A stretch of 64,000 nucleotides of DNA, taken from Asanoa ferruginea. GTDB taxonomy: Bacteria; Actinomycetota; Actinomycetes; Mycobacteriales; Micromonosporaceae. The stretch covers positions 2,728,001-2,792,000 of the forward strand of contig NZ_QUMQ01000001.1 of NCBI RefSeq assembly GCF_003387075.1. Direction: 5' to 3'. The position numbers and the translations under genes were made by a program. The notes beneath the pieces are model-generated. The model searched no databases. It saw only the letters and a list, made by a program, of their open reading frames with translations, and was not told the DNA's origin. Of the stretch, positions 28,116-40,908 are shown piece by piece (position 1 is the first letter of the stretch; each line of letters starts with the position of its first letter).

Positions 28116-28154
28116 GTTGTCCGTTTCTTGTAGCGTCTACTAAGTTCAGTAACC

Positions 28155-29030
28155 GTGTCAACCGATCGCCGGACACCCACCGACCAGCCGTTGATCGCCC
28201 CGCTCTTCCATCGACTCGTCGATGACGCGGCGGTGTTCCCGCCTGGTAACGCCGCGCTGCCCGACGCGGTCACGGCACACCGCGAGCACCGCACCGCCTG
28301 GTACGCGGACCTGGTCGGCCCGCTGCTCGTGCCGGCGTCGTCGGTGGATGCCCTCACCGCCCTGCTCGACCCGGCCGAGCGGCTGGGCATCGGCATCATC
28401 GGCGACCTGCCCATCGACCGGCTCGGCGTGCCCGACGACCCGCGCGTGACGGTCCGGCAGATCGAGGCGGCCGCGGCCAAGCGCGGCGAAGACCCGCAGC
28501 CCGGCATCGCCCGCCTGCTGGCGCTGGCCGACCGGCTGCCCGACGTCGACGTCTACGCCGAACTGCCGCTCACCTTCGGGCTGCTGGCCGGCCTCGACAC
28601 GGTCGCATCGGCCCGGGCCAACGGCGCACGGGTCGCGGTCAAGTTCCGCACCGGCGGGCTGGCCGCCGAGCTGTTCCCGACCCCGGTCGAGCTGGCCGCG
28701 GTGATCTGCGCCTGCCGCGAGCGTGACCTGCCCTTCAAGCTCACCGCCGGCCTGCACCATGCGATCCGGCACGCCGACCCGGAGACCGGCTTCACCCACC
28801 ACGGCTTCCTCAACGTGCTGGTCGGCGCCGCGCTGGCGGCCGACGGCGGGGAGGTCGCCGACGTGGCCGAGGTGCTCGCCGCGACCGACGCCGTGCCGCT
28901 GATCGAGCCGGCCCGGGCCCGCCGCGACCATCCGCGTGGCCTGTGGGTCGGGTTCGGGTCGTGCAGCATGATCGAGCCGTTGACCGACCTGATCCGGCTC
29001 GGCCTGATAAACGGGGGATACGAGGGATGA
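28155..29030 (+). CDS. Uncharacterised protein of the homogentisate locus
   Basis: I do not recognise the family. The 291-residue product looks like an alpha/beta, possibly TIM-barrel protein: GIGIIGDLPID (about 76-86), VDVYAELPL (about 131-139), VAVKFRTGGL (about 158-167), LPFKLTAGLHHAIRH (about 192-206), THHGFLNVLVG (about 215-225) and WVGFGSCSM near the end. Conserved-looking Lys, His and Asp/Glu residues at strand ends suggest an enzyme. Its TGA overlaps the ATG of fahA and it shares the divergent promoter with hmgA, so it should act in the same pathway. The step with no recognisable gene is maleylacetoacetate isomerisation. GTG start, no Shine-Dalgarno, TAAGTT 8 nt upstream. Confidence 0.8.
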   Translation: MSTDRRTPTDQPLIAPLFHRLVDDAAVFPPGNAALPDAVTAHREHRTAWYADLVGPLLVPASSVDALTALLDPAERLGIGIIGDLPIDRLGVPDDPRVTVRQIEAAAAKRGEDPQPGIARLLALADRLPDVDVYAELPLTFGLLAGLDTVASARANGARVAVKFRTGGLAAELFPTPVELAAVICACRERDLPFKLTAGLHHAIRHADPETGFTHHGFLNVLVGAALAADGGEVADVAEVLAATDAVPLIEPARARRDHPRGLWVGFGSCSMIEPLTDLIRLGLINGGYEG

Positions 29031-30235
29031 CCTGGGTTCCGGGTGCGGCGGGCTCGCCGTACGGCGTGCACAACCTGCCCTACGGGGTGTTCCGGCACGG
29101 CGGCCGGCCCGATCGGATCGGGGTGCGGATCGGCGACCTGCTGCTCGACCTCGACGGTGCCGAGGCGGCCGGGCTGGTGCTCGCGGGCGGCGCGCTGCGC
29201 ACGGCGACCCTCAACGCCTTCCTGGCCCTCGGCCGGCCACAGTGGAGCGCGGTCCGGGCGCGGGTCACCGAGTTGCTCACCGACCCGGCACACCGGGCCG
29301 CCGTCGAGCCGCTCCTGGTGCCGCTCCAAGAGGTCGAGCTTGCCCTGCCGTTCCAGGTCGGCGACTACGTCGACTTCTACTCGTCGGAAGCGCACGCCAC
29401 CAACGTCGGCCGGATGTTCCGGCCCGACGAGGCGCCGCTGCCGCCCAACTGGAAGCACCTGCCGATCGGCTACCACGGCCGGGGCGGCACGGTGGTCGTC
29501 TCCGGCACGCCGGTGACCCGCCCGAGCGGCCAGCGGGCGACCCCGGCCGGCCCGGTCTTCGGGCCCTCGACCCGCCTCGACATCGAGGCCGAGGTCGGCT
29601 TCGTGGTCGGCACGCCCTCGGCGCTGGGCACCCCGGTGCCGGTCGACAGCTTCGCCGACCACGTCTTCGGCGTCGTGCTGGTCAACGACTGGTCCGCCCG
29701 CGATCTCCAGGCCTGGGAATACCGGCCGCTCGGTCCCTTCCTGGCCAAGTCGTTCGCCACCTCGGTGTCGCCCTGGGTGGTGCCGCTCGACGCGCTCGCC
29801 GACGCCTGGCTGCCGGCGCCCGAGCAGGACCCGCCGGTGCTCGACTATCTGCGCGACATCCCGCACCTCGGCCTCGACCTGCGGCTCGCGGTCGACTGGA
29901 ACGGCACGGTGGTCAGCCGGCCGCCGTTCGCCGGCATGTACTGGACCCCGGCACAGCAACTCGCCCACCTGACCGTCAACGGCGCCGTCGTGCGCACCGG
30001 TGACCTCTACGCGTCGGGCACCGTCTCCGGGCCGACCCGCGAGGAGACCGGCTCGTTCCTGGAGCTCACCTGGGGCGGCGCCGAGCCGGTCAAGCTCGAC
30101 GGCGGCGAGCGCACGTTCCTCGAAGACGGCGACACGGTGACCATCAGCGCGACCGCGCCGGGCCCCGACGGCGTCACGGTCGGCCTGGGTGAGGTGTGCG
30201 GCACCATCGTCGCCGCCGGCCCGCCGCCCCGGTAG
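29027..30235 (+). CDS. fahA: Fumarylacetoacetase
   Basis: FahA hydrolyses fumarylacetoacetate to fumarate and acetoacetate, the last step of tyrosine and homogentisate breakdown. From the ATG at 29027 it has 402 residues. Family motifs are DYVDFYSS with HATNVGRMF (active-site His), IGYHGRGG, LDIEAEVGFVVG (metal ligands Glu), NDWSARDLQAWEY (metal ligand Asp) and KSFATSVSPW. The start overlaps the preceding unknown gene as ATGA. Its TAG stop forms part of TAGGGT, the apparent -10 of the next gene. Confidence 0.96.
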   Translation: MTWVPGAAGSPYGVHNLPYGVFRHGGRPDRIGVRIGDLLLDLDGAEAAGLVLAGGALRTATLNAFLALGRPQWSAVRARVTELLTDPAHRAAVEPLLVPLQEVELALPFQVGDYVDFYSSEAHATNVGRMFRPDEAPLPPNWKHLPIGYHGRGGTVVVSGTPVTRPSGQRATPAGPVFGPSTRLDIEAEVGFVVGTPSALGTPVPVDSFADHVFGVVLVNDWSARDLQAWEYRPLGPFLAKSFATSVSPWVVPLDALADAWLPAPEQDPPVLDYLRDIPHLGLDLRLAVDWNGTVVSRPPFAGMYWTPAQQLAHLTVNGAVVRTGDLYASGTVSGPTREETGSFLELTWGGAEPVKLDGGERTFLEDGDTVTISATAPGPDGVTVGLGEVCGTIVAAGPPPR

Positions 30236-30245
30236 GGTGCCCACC

Positions 30246-31496
30246 GTGGTGGGATCGGCCCGGCGCCGGGTGGTCGCGGTGCTCGCCGGCCTCGTGCTGG
30301 TCGCGGGCGCCGGTCTCGTCGTCTACCGGGTCTTCGCGCCCGGCGAGGTGTTCGCCGAGCCATCGTCCGGCTATCCCGCGGCACCCACTGCGCACCCGGC
30401 GGCCGTGCTCGGCACGTTGCCGGCCACGCCGCTGATCGTCGACGGCCGGCTCCGGGTGATCGCCGACAAGCGCCAGGTCCGGGCCGACGGTCCGGTCGAC
30501 TCGCGCTACCTCAACACGCCCTACTGGTCGTTCCGGCGCTGGCCGGCCGAGTTGGTCGGGGTGGTCGCCGCCGGCACCACGGTGATCACCCGCTGGTCCG
30601 ACGGTGAACTCGTCGGGCTCGACGCCCGCACCGGGCGCGCCACCTGGCGGGCCAAGGGCGAGAAACCCGCGTCATCCGGGTACGCCGGCCGGCGCACCGG
30701 CGCGTCGACGGTCTACGAGCCGCCTGGCCTGTTCCTCGCCGGCAACACGGTGGTGGTGGCCGGCGCGACCGCTACACAGGCCTACGACGCGACCACCGGC
30801 GCGGCGGGCTGGCGCAACCCGGCACCCTGCGGCGGAGCCGACCCGAGCGGCTTCACCACCGCCGACAACCGGGTGGCGGTGCTGCGCTCCTGCGACACCG
30901 CGATCACGCTGGTCGACGCGGGCACCGGAGCGGCCGCCGGCACGATCCCGCGGAGCGCCGGTGACCCGGCCGCCGAGCCGCTGGACTGCCCGGCACCCCG
31001 GTCGGGCTGCGCCGGGCTGCGAATCGACCAGGGCGGCCACCGGACCGCGTGGCTCTTCGACGCGCCGCAGCCGCGGCAGGTCGGCGAGGCGGTCGAGGGG
31101 AGCGTCGGGCCCGGGCTGGCGGCCGCGGATGCCTGGCTGGTCGACGGGTTGACGGTCGCGGTCGACGGCACGTCGGTCGTCGCCGCCAACGCCGCCGACG
31201 GCGCGCCCCGGTGGCGGCACGACCTGGGTCGGCCCGGTGCGCAGGTCATCGCCGTGCAGGCGGGCGCAGTGCATGTGCTGACGGCCGATCGTGACCTGGT
31301 CACGCTCGACGCCGCGACCGGCGCCGAGCGATCCCGGATCCGTTACACCTACTTCGCCGAGAAGACCGACTGGGTGCCCGGCTTCACCTACGCCGTGGAC
31401 GGCTTCGTGCTGACCGAGCGCCTGGCGGACCCGGCGGCCCCGGAGGACGCCGACTACTACTTCGACGCCCAACCGGTGCTGCTCGCCCGCTCCTAG
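30246..31496 (+). CDS. Anchored extracellular PQQ-like beta-propeller protein
   Basis: The 416-residue product has a basic N-terminus, one membrane helix (about 10-28) and an extracellular repeat domain. Repeats such as GLDARTGRATWRAKG, AYDATTGAAGWRNPA and AANAADGAPRWRHDLG are typical blades of PQQ-like propellers (DxxTGxxxW pattern). No PQQ-enzyme catalytic residues are apparent, so it is probably a binding or scaffold protein. The GTG at 30246 lies 7 nt after TAGGGT. Its stop overlaps the stop of the convergent aminotransferase gene. A second such protein lies at 36096 and a third is fused to Hsp70 at 48914. Confidence 0.75.
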   Translation: MVGSARRRVVAVLAGLVLVAGAGLVVYRVFAPGEVFAEPSSGYPAAPTAHPAAVLGTLPATPLIVDGRLRVIADKRQVRADGPVDSRYLNTPYWSFRRWPAELVGVVAAGTTVITRWSDGELVGLDARTGRATWRAKGEKPASSGYAGRRTGASTVYEPPGLFLAGNTVVVAGATATQAYDATTGAAGWRNPAPCGGADPSGFTTADNRVAVLRSCDTAITLVDAGTGAAAGTIPRSAGDPAAEPLDCPAPRSGCAGLRIDQGGHRTAWLFDAPQPRQVGEAVEGSVGPGLAAADAWLVDGLTVAVDGTSVVAANAADGAPRWRHDLGRPGAQVIAVQAGAVHVLTADRDLVTLDAATGAERSRIRYTYFAEKTDWVPGFTYAVDGFVLTERLADPAAPEDADYYFDAQPVLLARS

Positions 31497-32572
31497 AGCG
31501 CGGTGGCCGCGGCGGCGAGGAACGCGTCGTTCTCGGCCGGGGTGCCGATCGTGACGCGGACACCCTCGCCCTGGAACGGCCTAACGATCACGCCCTGCTT
31601 CTCGCACGCGGCCGCGAACTCGCCGGAGCCGGCGCCCAGCGGCAGCCAGACGAAGTTGGCCTGCGAGGCCGGCACGTCGGGCACCAGGTCGCGGATCGCG
31701 GTGGTGACCCGGTCGCGCTCGGCGACCACCAGCGCGCACCGGCGCTCGACCTCGTCGGCCTGCTTGAGCGCGGCGAGCGCGGCGGCCTGGGCCACGAGGC
31801 TGGTCGAGAACGGCGTGACGACCTTGCGGACCGTGGCCGCGACGCTGGGCTGCGCGACCAGGTAGCCGATCCGGATCCCGGCCAGGCCCCAGGCCTTGGA
31901 CAGGGTCCGGAGCACGACCACGTTGGGCCGGTCGCCGTAGGTGCGCAGGCCGTCGGGCACGTCGGGATCGGTGATGAACTCCCGGTAGGCCTCGTCGAGC
32001 ACGACCAGGATGTCGTCGGGCACGCTGTCGAGGAAGCGGTCGAGCGCGGCGCGGCCGATCGCGGTGCCGGTCGGGTTGTTGGGGTTGCAGACCAGGATCA
32101 TCCGGGTGCGGTCGGTGATCGCCGCCGACATGGCACCCAGGTCGTGGCCGTGCCCCGCCGTGTTGGCGACGCGCACGCTCGTCGCGCCGGTGGTGGCCGC
32201 GATGATCGGGTAGGCCTCGAACGACCGCCACGAGTAGAGGATCTCGTCGCCGGGCAGGCAGGTCACCCGGGCCAGGTGCTCGGCGAGGGCGACCGAGCCG
32301 CAGCCGGTGGCGATGCGGTCGGCGTCGACGCCGAGCCGCTCGGCGAACGCCTCGCGCAACTCGACCACGCCCATGTCGGGGTAGCGGTGCGAGCCGGCGG
32401 CCGCCGCGGTGACCGCCTCGACCACGCCGGGCAGCGGGCCGTAGGGCACCTCGTTGCTGGCCAGTTTGATCGCCTCGGTCATGCCGAGCTCGCGGGCCAG
32501 GTCGGCGGGGCTGCGGCCGGGCACGTAGCTGGGCAGCGAGTCGAGGTCGGCCCGGGTGAGTCGAGGTGTCAT
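31493..32572 (-). CDS. HisC-like aminotransferase, probably aromatic amino acid aminotransferase
   Basis: This PLP-dependent fold-type I enzyme has 359 residues, with NPNNPTGT, the YREF segment (VVLDEAYREF) and LSKAWGLAGIRIGY holding the PLP lysine near 226. The family covers histidinol-phosphate aminotransferase and the phenylalanine aminotransferase (Pat) of actinobacteria. Its position downstream of hpd and two RDD genes, without any his gene nearby, favours the aromatic role: it would turn tyrosine into 4-hydroxyphenylpyruvate, the substrate of Hpd. The ATG overlaps the stop of the upstream RDD gene (ATGA). Substrate assignment is inferred from context. Confidence 0.85.
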   Translation of the reverse strand: MTPRLTRADLDSLPSYVPGRSPADLARELGMTEAIKLASNEVPYGPLPGVVEAVTAAAAGSHRYPDMGVVELREAFAERLGVDADRIATGCGSVALAEHLARVTCLPGDEILYSWRSFEAYPIIAATTGATSVRVANTAGHGHDLGAMSAAITDRTRMILVCNPNNPTGTAIGRAALDRFLDSVPDDILVVLDEAYREFITDPDVPDGLRTYGDRPNVVVLRTLSKAWGLAGIRIGYLVAQPSVAATVRKVVTPFSTSLVAQAAALAALKQADEVERRCALVVAERDRVTTAIRDLVPDVPASQANFVWLPLGAGSGEFAAACEKQGVIVRPFQGEGVRVTIGTPAENDAFLAAAATAL

Positions 32573-33555
32573 GACGGGCCTCCTGAAGAGGGCGGCGGCG
32601 CCGCCGGCGGTTGGGTTCGCGCGAAGACCACGACGGTCCGCGCGGCCTTGTCGTGCAGGGCCTGGTGCAGCGGGCGGTCGACGGTCACCCAGAGGCAGTC
32701 GACGAACTGCCAGATGAAGCCGACGCAGCAGGTCCAGAACAGCATCGGCAGGCCGAGGATGTTCCACCGGCGCATCGACCGGCCGAAGCCCAGCTTGGCC
32801 ACGCCGTCGGTGCGCACCACACGTATCCCGACCAGCCGCTTGCCCAGGGTCTGGCCGCTGTTGGCGACGGACGGCACCTCGTAGGCGAACCAAAGGGCGC
32901 AGGCGATCACCAGGATCACGATCTGGAGCCGGCTGGCCTCGGCGCTGGGCGTCAACCGCATCAGCTCACCGAACGAGTCGCCCTCGGCCGCGCGGGAATT
33001 GAACTCCCGGTAGAAGGGCAGCACCTCTTGCCAGTATTGGTAGATGAACCAGCCGTTGACGACCACGTTGAGCAGCAGCACGGCGACGATGTCGATCAGG
33101 CGGGCGACCAGGCGCAACCCGGGGGAAGCGAGCACTCCGCCGGCCTGTGCCACCGCCGCGGGCTGCGGCATGGTCTGCACGGGGTAGGGCTGGGGCTGGC
33201 CGTAGGGCTGCTGGCCATAGAGGGGCTGCCCGTAGCCCGGCTGCTGCCCATAGCCCGACTGCTGCTGCCCATAGCCCGACTGCTGCTGCCCGTAGCTCGG
33301 GTAGCCGTTGCCGGGGTGGCTCTGGCCGTAGAGGGGCGTCCCGTTGGCGACCTGGCCGGCCGGCGACATCGGTGCCGGGTTGCCGCCGGGCGGCGGGGTC
33401 GGCTCCGGGGGCGGCGGTGGGGGCTCCTCGGGCGGGCCGTCGGGCGGGGTCGCGTCGGCGGGGATGGGCGCGCCGATCCAGCCTTCACCGTCCCAATAGC
33501 GCTGGGTGGTCGGTTCGGCTGGGTCTTTGTACCAACCCGGGGACACTGAGCTCAC
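32569..33555 (-). CDS. DUF2510/RDD-domain membrane protein with YGQQ repeats
   Basis: The 328-residue protein begins with a DUF2510 module (WYKDP ... RYWDGEGW, about 8-28), then a Pro-rich stretch and a tyrosine/glutamine repeat region (units like QSGYGQQ and YGQPLYG, about 80-125). The RDD domain with three to four membrane helices follows (LASPGLRLVARLIDI near 142-156, GQTLGKRLVGIRVV near 234). RDD proteins are poorly understood; one is reported as a Na+/H+ antiporter. GTG start overlapping the upstream RDD stop. It sits between hpd and the aminotransferase, linking it to aromatic catabolism by position only. Confidence 0.85.
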   Translation of the reverse strand: MSSVSPGWYKDPAEPTTQRYWDGEGWIGAPIPADATPPDGPPEEPPPPPPEPTPPPGGNPAPMSPAGQVANGTPLYGQSHPGNGYPSYGQQQSGYGQQQSGYGQQPGYGQPLYGQQPYGQPQPYPVQTMPQPAAVAQAGGVLASPGLRLVARLIDIVAVLLLNVVVNGWFIYQYWQEVLPFYREFNSRAAEGDSFGELMRLTPSAEASRLQIVILVIACALWFAYEVPSVANSGQTLGKRLVGIRVVRTDGVAKLGFGRSMRRWNILGLPMLFWTCCVGFIWQFVDCLWVTVDRPLHQALHDKAARTVVVFARTQPPAAPPPSSGGPS

Positions 33556-34175
33556 TGCACGACCTTAGCTACCACTGTCTCGGCGGCCTTGTCGTGGAGG
33601 GTCTGTTGGAAGGGCTTGTCCCACAGTTGCCATAGACCGTCGAGGATGTTGAGGAACGGCACGAAGATCGCGGCGACGAACTGCACCAGGTAGCGGCGGA
33701 CCAGGATGCCCCGGTCGAGCGGCCGACCCGGCTGGATAGGCAACACCCGCAGCGACATCACCCGCTTGCCGACCGTCTGTCCGCTTCGAAGCTGGTATTC
33801 GACGAAGTAGAGGTAGGTGATGATGATCTGGAGCGCGAACACCGCCGCGTAGGCCAGGAAGAACGCCAGGAACGGGAAGGCCGAGAACTCGCCGTTGTCG
33901 TAGTTTTCCGCGTTCATCAGCGGCAGGAAAAAAGCGAAGAAAAAGATCGGGCAGGTCAGCACCAGCGTGACCAAACCGACAATCAGGCCGTCGATCAGGT
34001 AGGCGAGGAACCGGTCGCCGAAGGTCGCGAGCGGGTCGCCGCTCGGGCCGATGGGTGCCGGCGGCGGCGTCCAGGGCGGTCCGGCGGGCCCCTGTTGCAT
34101 TGGTATGTGACCCGGGCCCGCCGGCGGGTAAGCCGCCGGCGGCCCGGGTTGGCGCGGCTGGGGGTCGGGATGCAC
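33552..34175 (-). CDS. RDD-domain membrane protein
   Basis: This 207-residue protein has a Pro/Gly-rich cytoplasmic N-terminus (about 1-45) and an RDD domain: FGDRFLAYLIDGLIVG with the RDD-type Arg and Asp near 52-67, then two strongly hydrophobic helices and GQTVGKRVMSLRVL near 133-146. It starts 10 nt after the hpd stop without an obvious ribosome site and overlaps the following RDD gene as GTGA. The pair may form a hetero-oligomer. Function is unknown. Confidence 0.85.
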   Translation of the reverse strand: MHPDPQPRQPGPPAAYPPAGPGHIPMQQGPAGPPWTPPPAPIGPSGDPLATFGDRFLAYLIDGLIVGLVTLVLTCPIFFFAFFLPLMNAENYDNGEFSAFPFLAFFLAYAAVFALQIIITYLYFVEYQLRSGQTVGKRVMSLRVLPIQPGRPLDRGILVRRYLVQFVAAIFVPFLNILDGLWQLWDKPFQQTLHDKAAETVVAKVVQ

Positions 34176-34185
34176 CCGGACAGTG

Positions 34186-36023
<1,838 letters not shown>

Positions 36024-36095
36024 TCTCGCAAACCGCATCGACACGGGTTTATCGCCGTCCCGGATCGGGCGTCGGCGTGTCGTTATGGTGCCCGG

Positions 36096-37517
36096 GTGGC
36101 GAGGGGTAAAGGCGAGGGCCCCTGCGTGAAGTGCTGGGCCCTATTCGTAGCGGTCCTCCTCGTCGTGGGCTATTTCACCGGTGTGCTGACCCCGTTCCTC
36201 GACAAGGTCTGGGCGATGGTCAACACCGACAGCGCGCTGACCACCCCCGCACCCCTCTGGCAGCAGCGGCTCGGCGGCACGCCGCGCAGCGCGACCATCG
36301 CCGGCGGCGCGGTCATCATCGAGCAGCGCACCCTCGTCGAGTCGCGCGGCCTCGGCTCCGGCGCCCAACTCTGGGAGCACAAGGCCGACTGGGCCGCGGT
36401 CGCCGGCGAGGGCAACTCCGCCGTCGTGGTCACCGGCAAGCTGCTGGTCAAGGGCTACGAGGTGGTCGACCCGATGTCGGGTCTCGTGCGCCGCCGCGAC
36501 ACCGAGGCGCGGGCCGTCTGGACCTACCGCAACGGGATGCTCGACGTGCGCTGCCACGGCGCCGAAGACTGCACGCTGTCGGCCTGGGACCCGCAGGGCA
36601 GTTCGCCGCGGTGGAGCGTCGAGATCCCCGGCATCGGCTTCGTGCTCTTCGCCGACAACCCCGACATCCTCGGCACCAAGCCGATGACCACCAGACGGAT
36701 CGATGACAACGCCGGCGGCCCCGACCTCATGCCGCCGATGGTCGGGCTGCCGATCGACAACCGGGTGTACGTCGTCGACACCGCTGAGGGCAAGGTGGTC
36801 CGCGAGATCGAGCCCGACCGCGACGAGCGGGTCGTCGTGGTCGGCGGCCGGGTGCTCCGGATCAAGGCGGTCTCCGCCGACGGCACCTGCTATTTCTCGG
36901 TGGTCGCGTCGGACGCGGCGACCGGTGGCGAAGTGTGGCGCAACGCCGGCATCAACCTGCGCACGGCCAAAGACGGCGGCTGCGCCCAGCGCGACGACCC
37001 GGCCGGCGGTCGCAACGTGGTCGTCGGGGTCGCGGCCGACGCCCGCGAGTTGGTGATCGATGCCTACGACGGGCGGATCCTGTTCACCGGTGCGCCCGGC
37101 GAGCACCTGCTGGGCGTCGATGATCGCTATGCGGTCGCGCGTACCGCCGACGCGGCCGCCATCCGCAGCGCCGAACTCGGCGGCCGGGGCCACTGGCAAC
37201 GCCCGGTCACGTCGGCCGGCAAGGTGGCCCTGACCGCACCCGCGGTGGTGGTGGTCGACGAGAAGCCCGACAAGATCATTGCGCTCAACCCGGGCACCGG
37301 CGCCGAACTGGTCAACGTGCGCTCGGACGCCGACGTGCTCGCCGTCGGCCCGGCCGGGTTGATCATCGTGAGTGGCCGCGACCTCGCCTACCTGCCGTTC
37401 CAGGGCAGCGGCGGGGTGCCCAACCCGCCGGCGGGTGGCGGCAACACCGGCGGCGGCACCCCGGGCCCCGGCGCCGACTGTGGCGGGCCCAAACAAGAGG
37501 TCTGCAAGGCCGGCTAG
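36096..37517 (+). CDS. Anchored PQQ-like beta-propeller protein
   Basis: The 473-residue product starts with a short basic stretch containing Cys10 and Cys13 (CVKC), then one membrane helix (about 14-33) and a large extracellular beta-propeller: GSGAQLWEHKADW, SDAATGGEVWRNAG, IIALNPGTGAELVNV are blade-like repeats. It ends in a Gly/Pro-rich tail with two Cys. No catalytic residues of PQQ dehydrogenases are seen. The GTG at 36096 lies 6 nt after TATGGT (36084-36089). Its stop codon TAG is part of TAGGCT before fumA. Confidence 0.75.
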   Translation: MARGKGEGPCVKCWALFVAVLLVVGYFTGVLTPFLDKVWAMVNTDSALTTPAPLWQQRLGGTPRSATIAGGAVIIEQRTLVESRGLGSGAQLWEHKADWAAVAGEGNSAVVVTGKLLVKGYEVVDPMSGLVRRRDTEARAVWTYRNGMLDVRCHGAEDCTLSAWDPQGSSPRWSVEIPGIGFVLFADNPDILGTKPMTTRRIDDNAGGPDLMPPMVGLPIDNRVYVVDTAEGKVVREIEPDRDERVVVVGGRVLRIKAVSADGTCYFSVVASDAATGGEVWRNAGINLRTAKDGGCAQRDDPAGGRNVVVGVAADARELVIDAYDGRILFTGAPGEHLLGVDDRYAVARTADAAAIRSAELGGRGHWQRPVTSAGKVALTAPAVVVVDEKPDKIIALNPGTGAELVNVRSDADVLAVGPAGLIIVSGRDLAYLPFQGSGGVPNPPAGGGNTGGGTPGPGADCGGPKQEVCKAG

Positions 37518-37528
37518 GCTAGCCGCTC

Positions 37529-39200
<1,672 letters not shown>

Positions 39201-39202
<2 letters not shown>

Positions 39203-39234
39203 GTGGTCGGCCGCCGCCCGGCGGCCGACCACCT
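39201..39234. terminator. 15-bp perfect hairpin overlapping the fumA stop
   Basis: Arms AGGTGGTCGGCCGCC and GGCGGCCGACCACCT enclose GCCC. The left arm includes the AG of the fumA TAG. The hairpin ends 4 bp before the stop of the convergent Ig-like gene (39239), so it probably terminates both. Confidence 0.9.
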
Positions 39235-39238
39235 GCTC

Positions 39239-40789
39239 TCACTCGACGTGGAACTGGTGTTCCGTCACGTCGGAAACGATGTCGCCGACATGTTCGTGGA
39301 CTCGCAGCATGACGAAGCCGGTCGTGTCCGGGGTCCAGGTGATCGTGGCGGTCTCGCCGTCGACGGTCTGGACCGGGCCGTCGTTGAAGGAGTAGTCGTA
39401 GCCGGTCACGCCCTCGTGGGCGGGTGCGAAGGTGAAGTCGCCCGGCCCGCTCCCGTGCCCATACATCGGGTATTGCGGTGACGAGACCTGCGGTGCGTGC
39501 GAGGTGAGTTCCCAGCCGAATTCGACTGTCTCCGATTCGGTGCCGTCGGCGGTGCGGCTGCGCACCTGCAACGGCAGGAAGGGAAATTCGCGCGTGGTGT
39601 AGCGGATGGTGGCCGTGCCGTCGGGGCCGGCGGGCGCGACCTGCTCGGTGGCGCCGAAGTCGGTTGACCAGACGTATTCGGTCACGCCCGTAGTGCCGGG
39701 GTGGAAGACCAGCGTGACCTCCTGGCCGACCAGCGGCGGCGCGGTGCCGTCGTCCGGGAAGTCCGGCGAGGTGACCGTGGGCGTGGTGGGCGGGTAGACC
39801 ACGTAAACGACCGCCGACGCCTCGGCCGTGGGGACACCCGCGGCCGTGTGACCGGTGACGAAGATGGTGTTGCGGCCCGGTGCCGTGGGCGTGACGACGA
39901 AGGTCGCGGTGCCGTCCGGCGCGGCTGCGACGGTCTGCGCCGGCTCGTCGTTGAGGCGGTAGTCGTAGGAGACGAGGCCGCCCAGGTTGCCCGGGATGAC
40001 CCGGAACGTGTGCGGCTCGCCCGGGCCCGCGTCGGGCGTCAGGTCGGTCAGCCGCGGCTCGGTGTTGCGCACGACGAACGTGTAGGTCGTCGCGGCTGAG
40101 CGGATGAGGGTGCGATCGATCGCCTGGACCGTGATGATGGTGGTGCCGTAGGAGGTCGGGGTGAACTCGACGGTGACGTTGCCCGTGGGTCCCACCGGCA
40201 CCTCGGTCAGCCCGGCGCCCACCGCCGACCAGCGGAAGGCCACCACATCGGTGTCGCCGCCCGCGACCGCGAAGGTGAACCTGCCCGCGATGCCGGGGCC
40301 ACCGGCCTGGCCGGTCGCGGGATAGTCGGTGGAGGTCACCGTCGGCGCGTGCGGCGCGGTCGTGTCGATCGTGAAGGTGCACTCCGGCGACCAGCGTGAC
40401 TGGGCGCCGGCCGCGTCGGTGCCGCGCACCTCGAACCGGTAGCGCACGCCGTTGGTCAGGGCCGCCGGCGCCGCTGCCCGGGCGATGCCGCCGCTGGTCA
40501 GCGGAGTCGCCGGCCACTCGACCCGCTGGCCGGGCTGGCCGACCGGCCACAGCGCGAAGGTCGCGGTGACCTTTTCATACGGGTTGACGCCGAAGTCGGG
40601 GTCGGCGAGAGCGGCGACGAATTCGGGCGTGGGGGTCCCGATGAAGATGCCCTTGTCGCCGCAGGCGATGCCGGAAACGGACAGGCTCGACGGGACGCCG
40701 GGCCGGTGATTCGCCGGCGCGGCCTGGGCGGCCCCGGCCGGGATGAGAATTGTGCCAATGGCCGCCGCGGCAACCAGAAGACGGAACAA
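39239..40789 (-). CDS. Secreted protein with Ig-like repeats
   Basis: The 516-residue product has a clear signal peptide (about 1-23, cleavage after AAQA) and about five Ig-like/fibronectin-like beta domains. Repeated boundaries are [43 protein letters not shown] and [13 protein letters not shown]; the last two match each other closely and show internal duplication. No sortase motif or enzyme domain is visible, so it is likely an extracellular binding or structural protein. The start is a TTG (40789) with AGGAGG 5 nt upstream. Confidence 0.8.
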   Translation of the reverse strand: MFRLLVAAAAIGTILIPAGAAQAAPANHRPGVPSSLSVSGIACGDKGIFIGTPTPEFVAALADPDFGVNPYEKVTATFALWPVGQPGQRVEWPATPLTSGGIARAAAPAALTNGVRYRFEVRGTDAAGAQSRWSPECTFTIDTTAPHAPTVTSTDYPATGQAGGPGIAGRFTFAVAGGDTDVVAFRWSAVGAGLTEVPVGPTGNVTVEFTPTSYGTTIITVQAIDRTLIRSAATTYTFVVRNTEPRLTDLTPDAGPGEPHTFRVIPGNLGGLVSYDYRLNDEPAQTVAAAPDGTATFVVTPTAPGRNTIFVTGHTAAGVPTAEASAVVYVVYPPTTPTVTSPDFPDDGTAPPLVGQEVTLVFHPGTTGVTEYVWSTDFGATEQVAPAGPDGTATIRYTTREFPFLPLQVRSRTADGTESETVEFGWELTSHAPQVSSPQYPMYGHGSGPGDFTFAPAHEGVTGYDYSFNDGPVQTVDGETATITWTPDTTGFVMLRVHEHVGDIVSDVTEHQFHVE

Positions 40790-40908
40790 CCGTTCCTCCT
40801 GAATATCGGCGATCGCAAATTCTAGGTGCGCTCGCGACCCACCGATGTCCCGTGCAGAGGGGTGTGGATCACTCTGCGTGTCTCCTCCCGGAGGGGGAGG
40901 ATGGAGCG

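Noticed and set aside
31493-32572. Histidinol-phosphate aminotransferase of histidine synthesis (hisC)
   Set aside because: Family membership fits, but no other his gene is near and the neighbours degrade tyrosine, so I left the symbol blank and favour the aromatic role.
33225-33300. Repeated sequence in the RDD gene as a repeat element or prion-like system
   Set aside because: It simply encodes YGQQ-type units of a low-complexity cytoplasmic linker common in DUF2510/RDD proteins.
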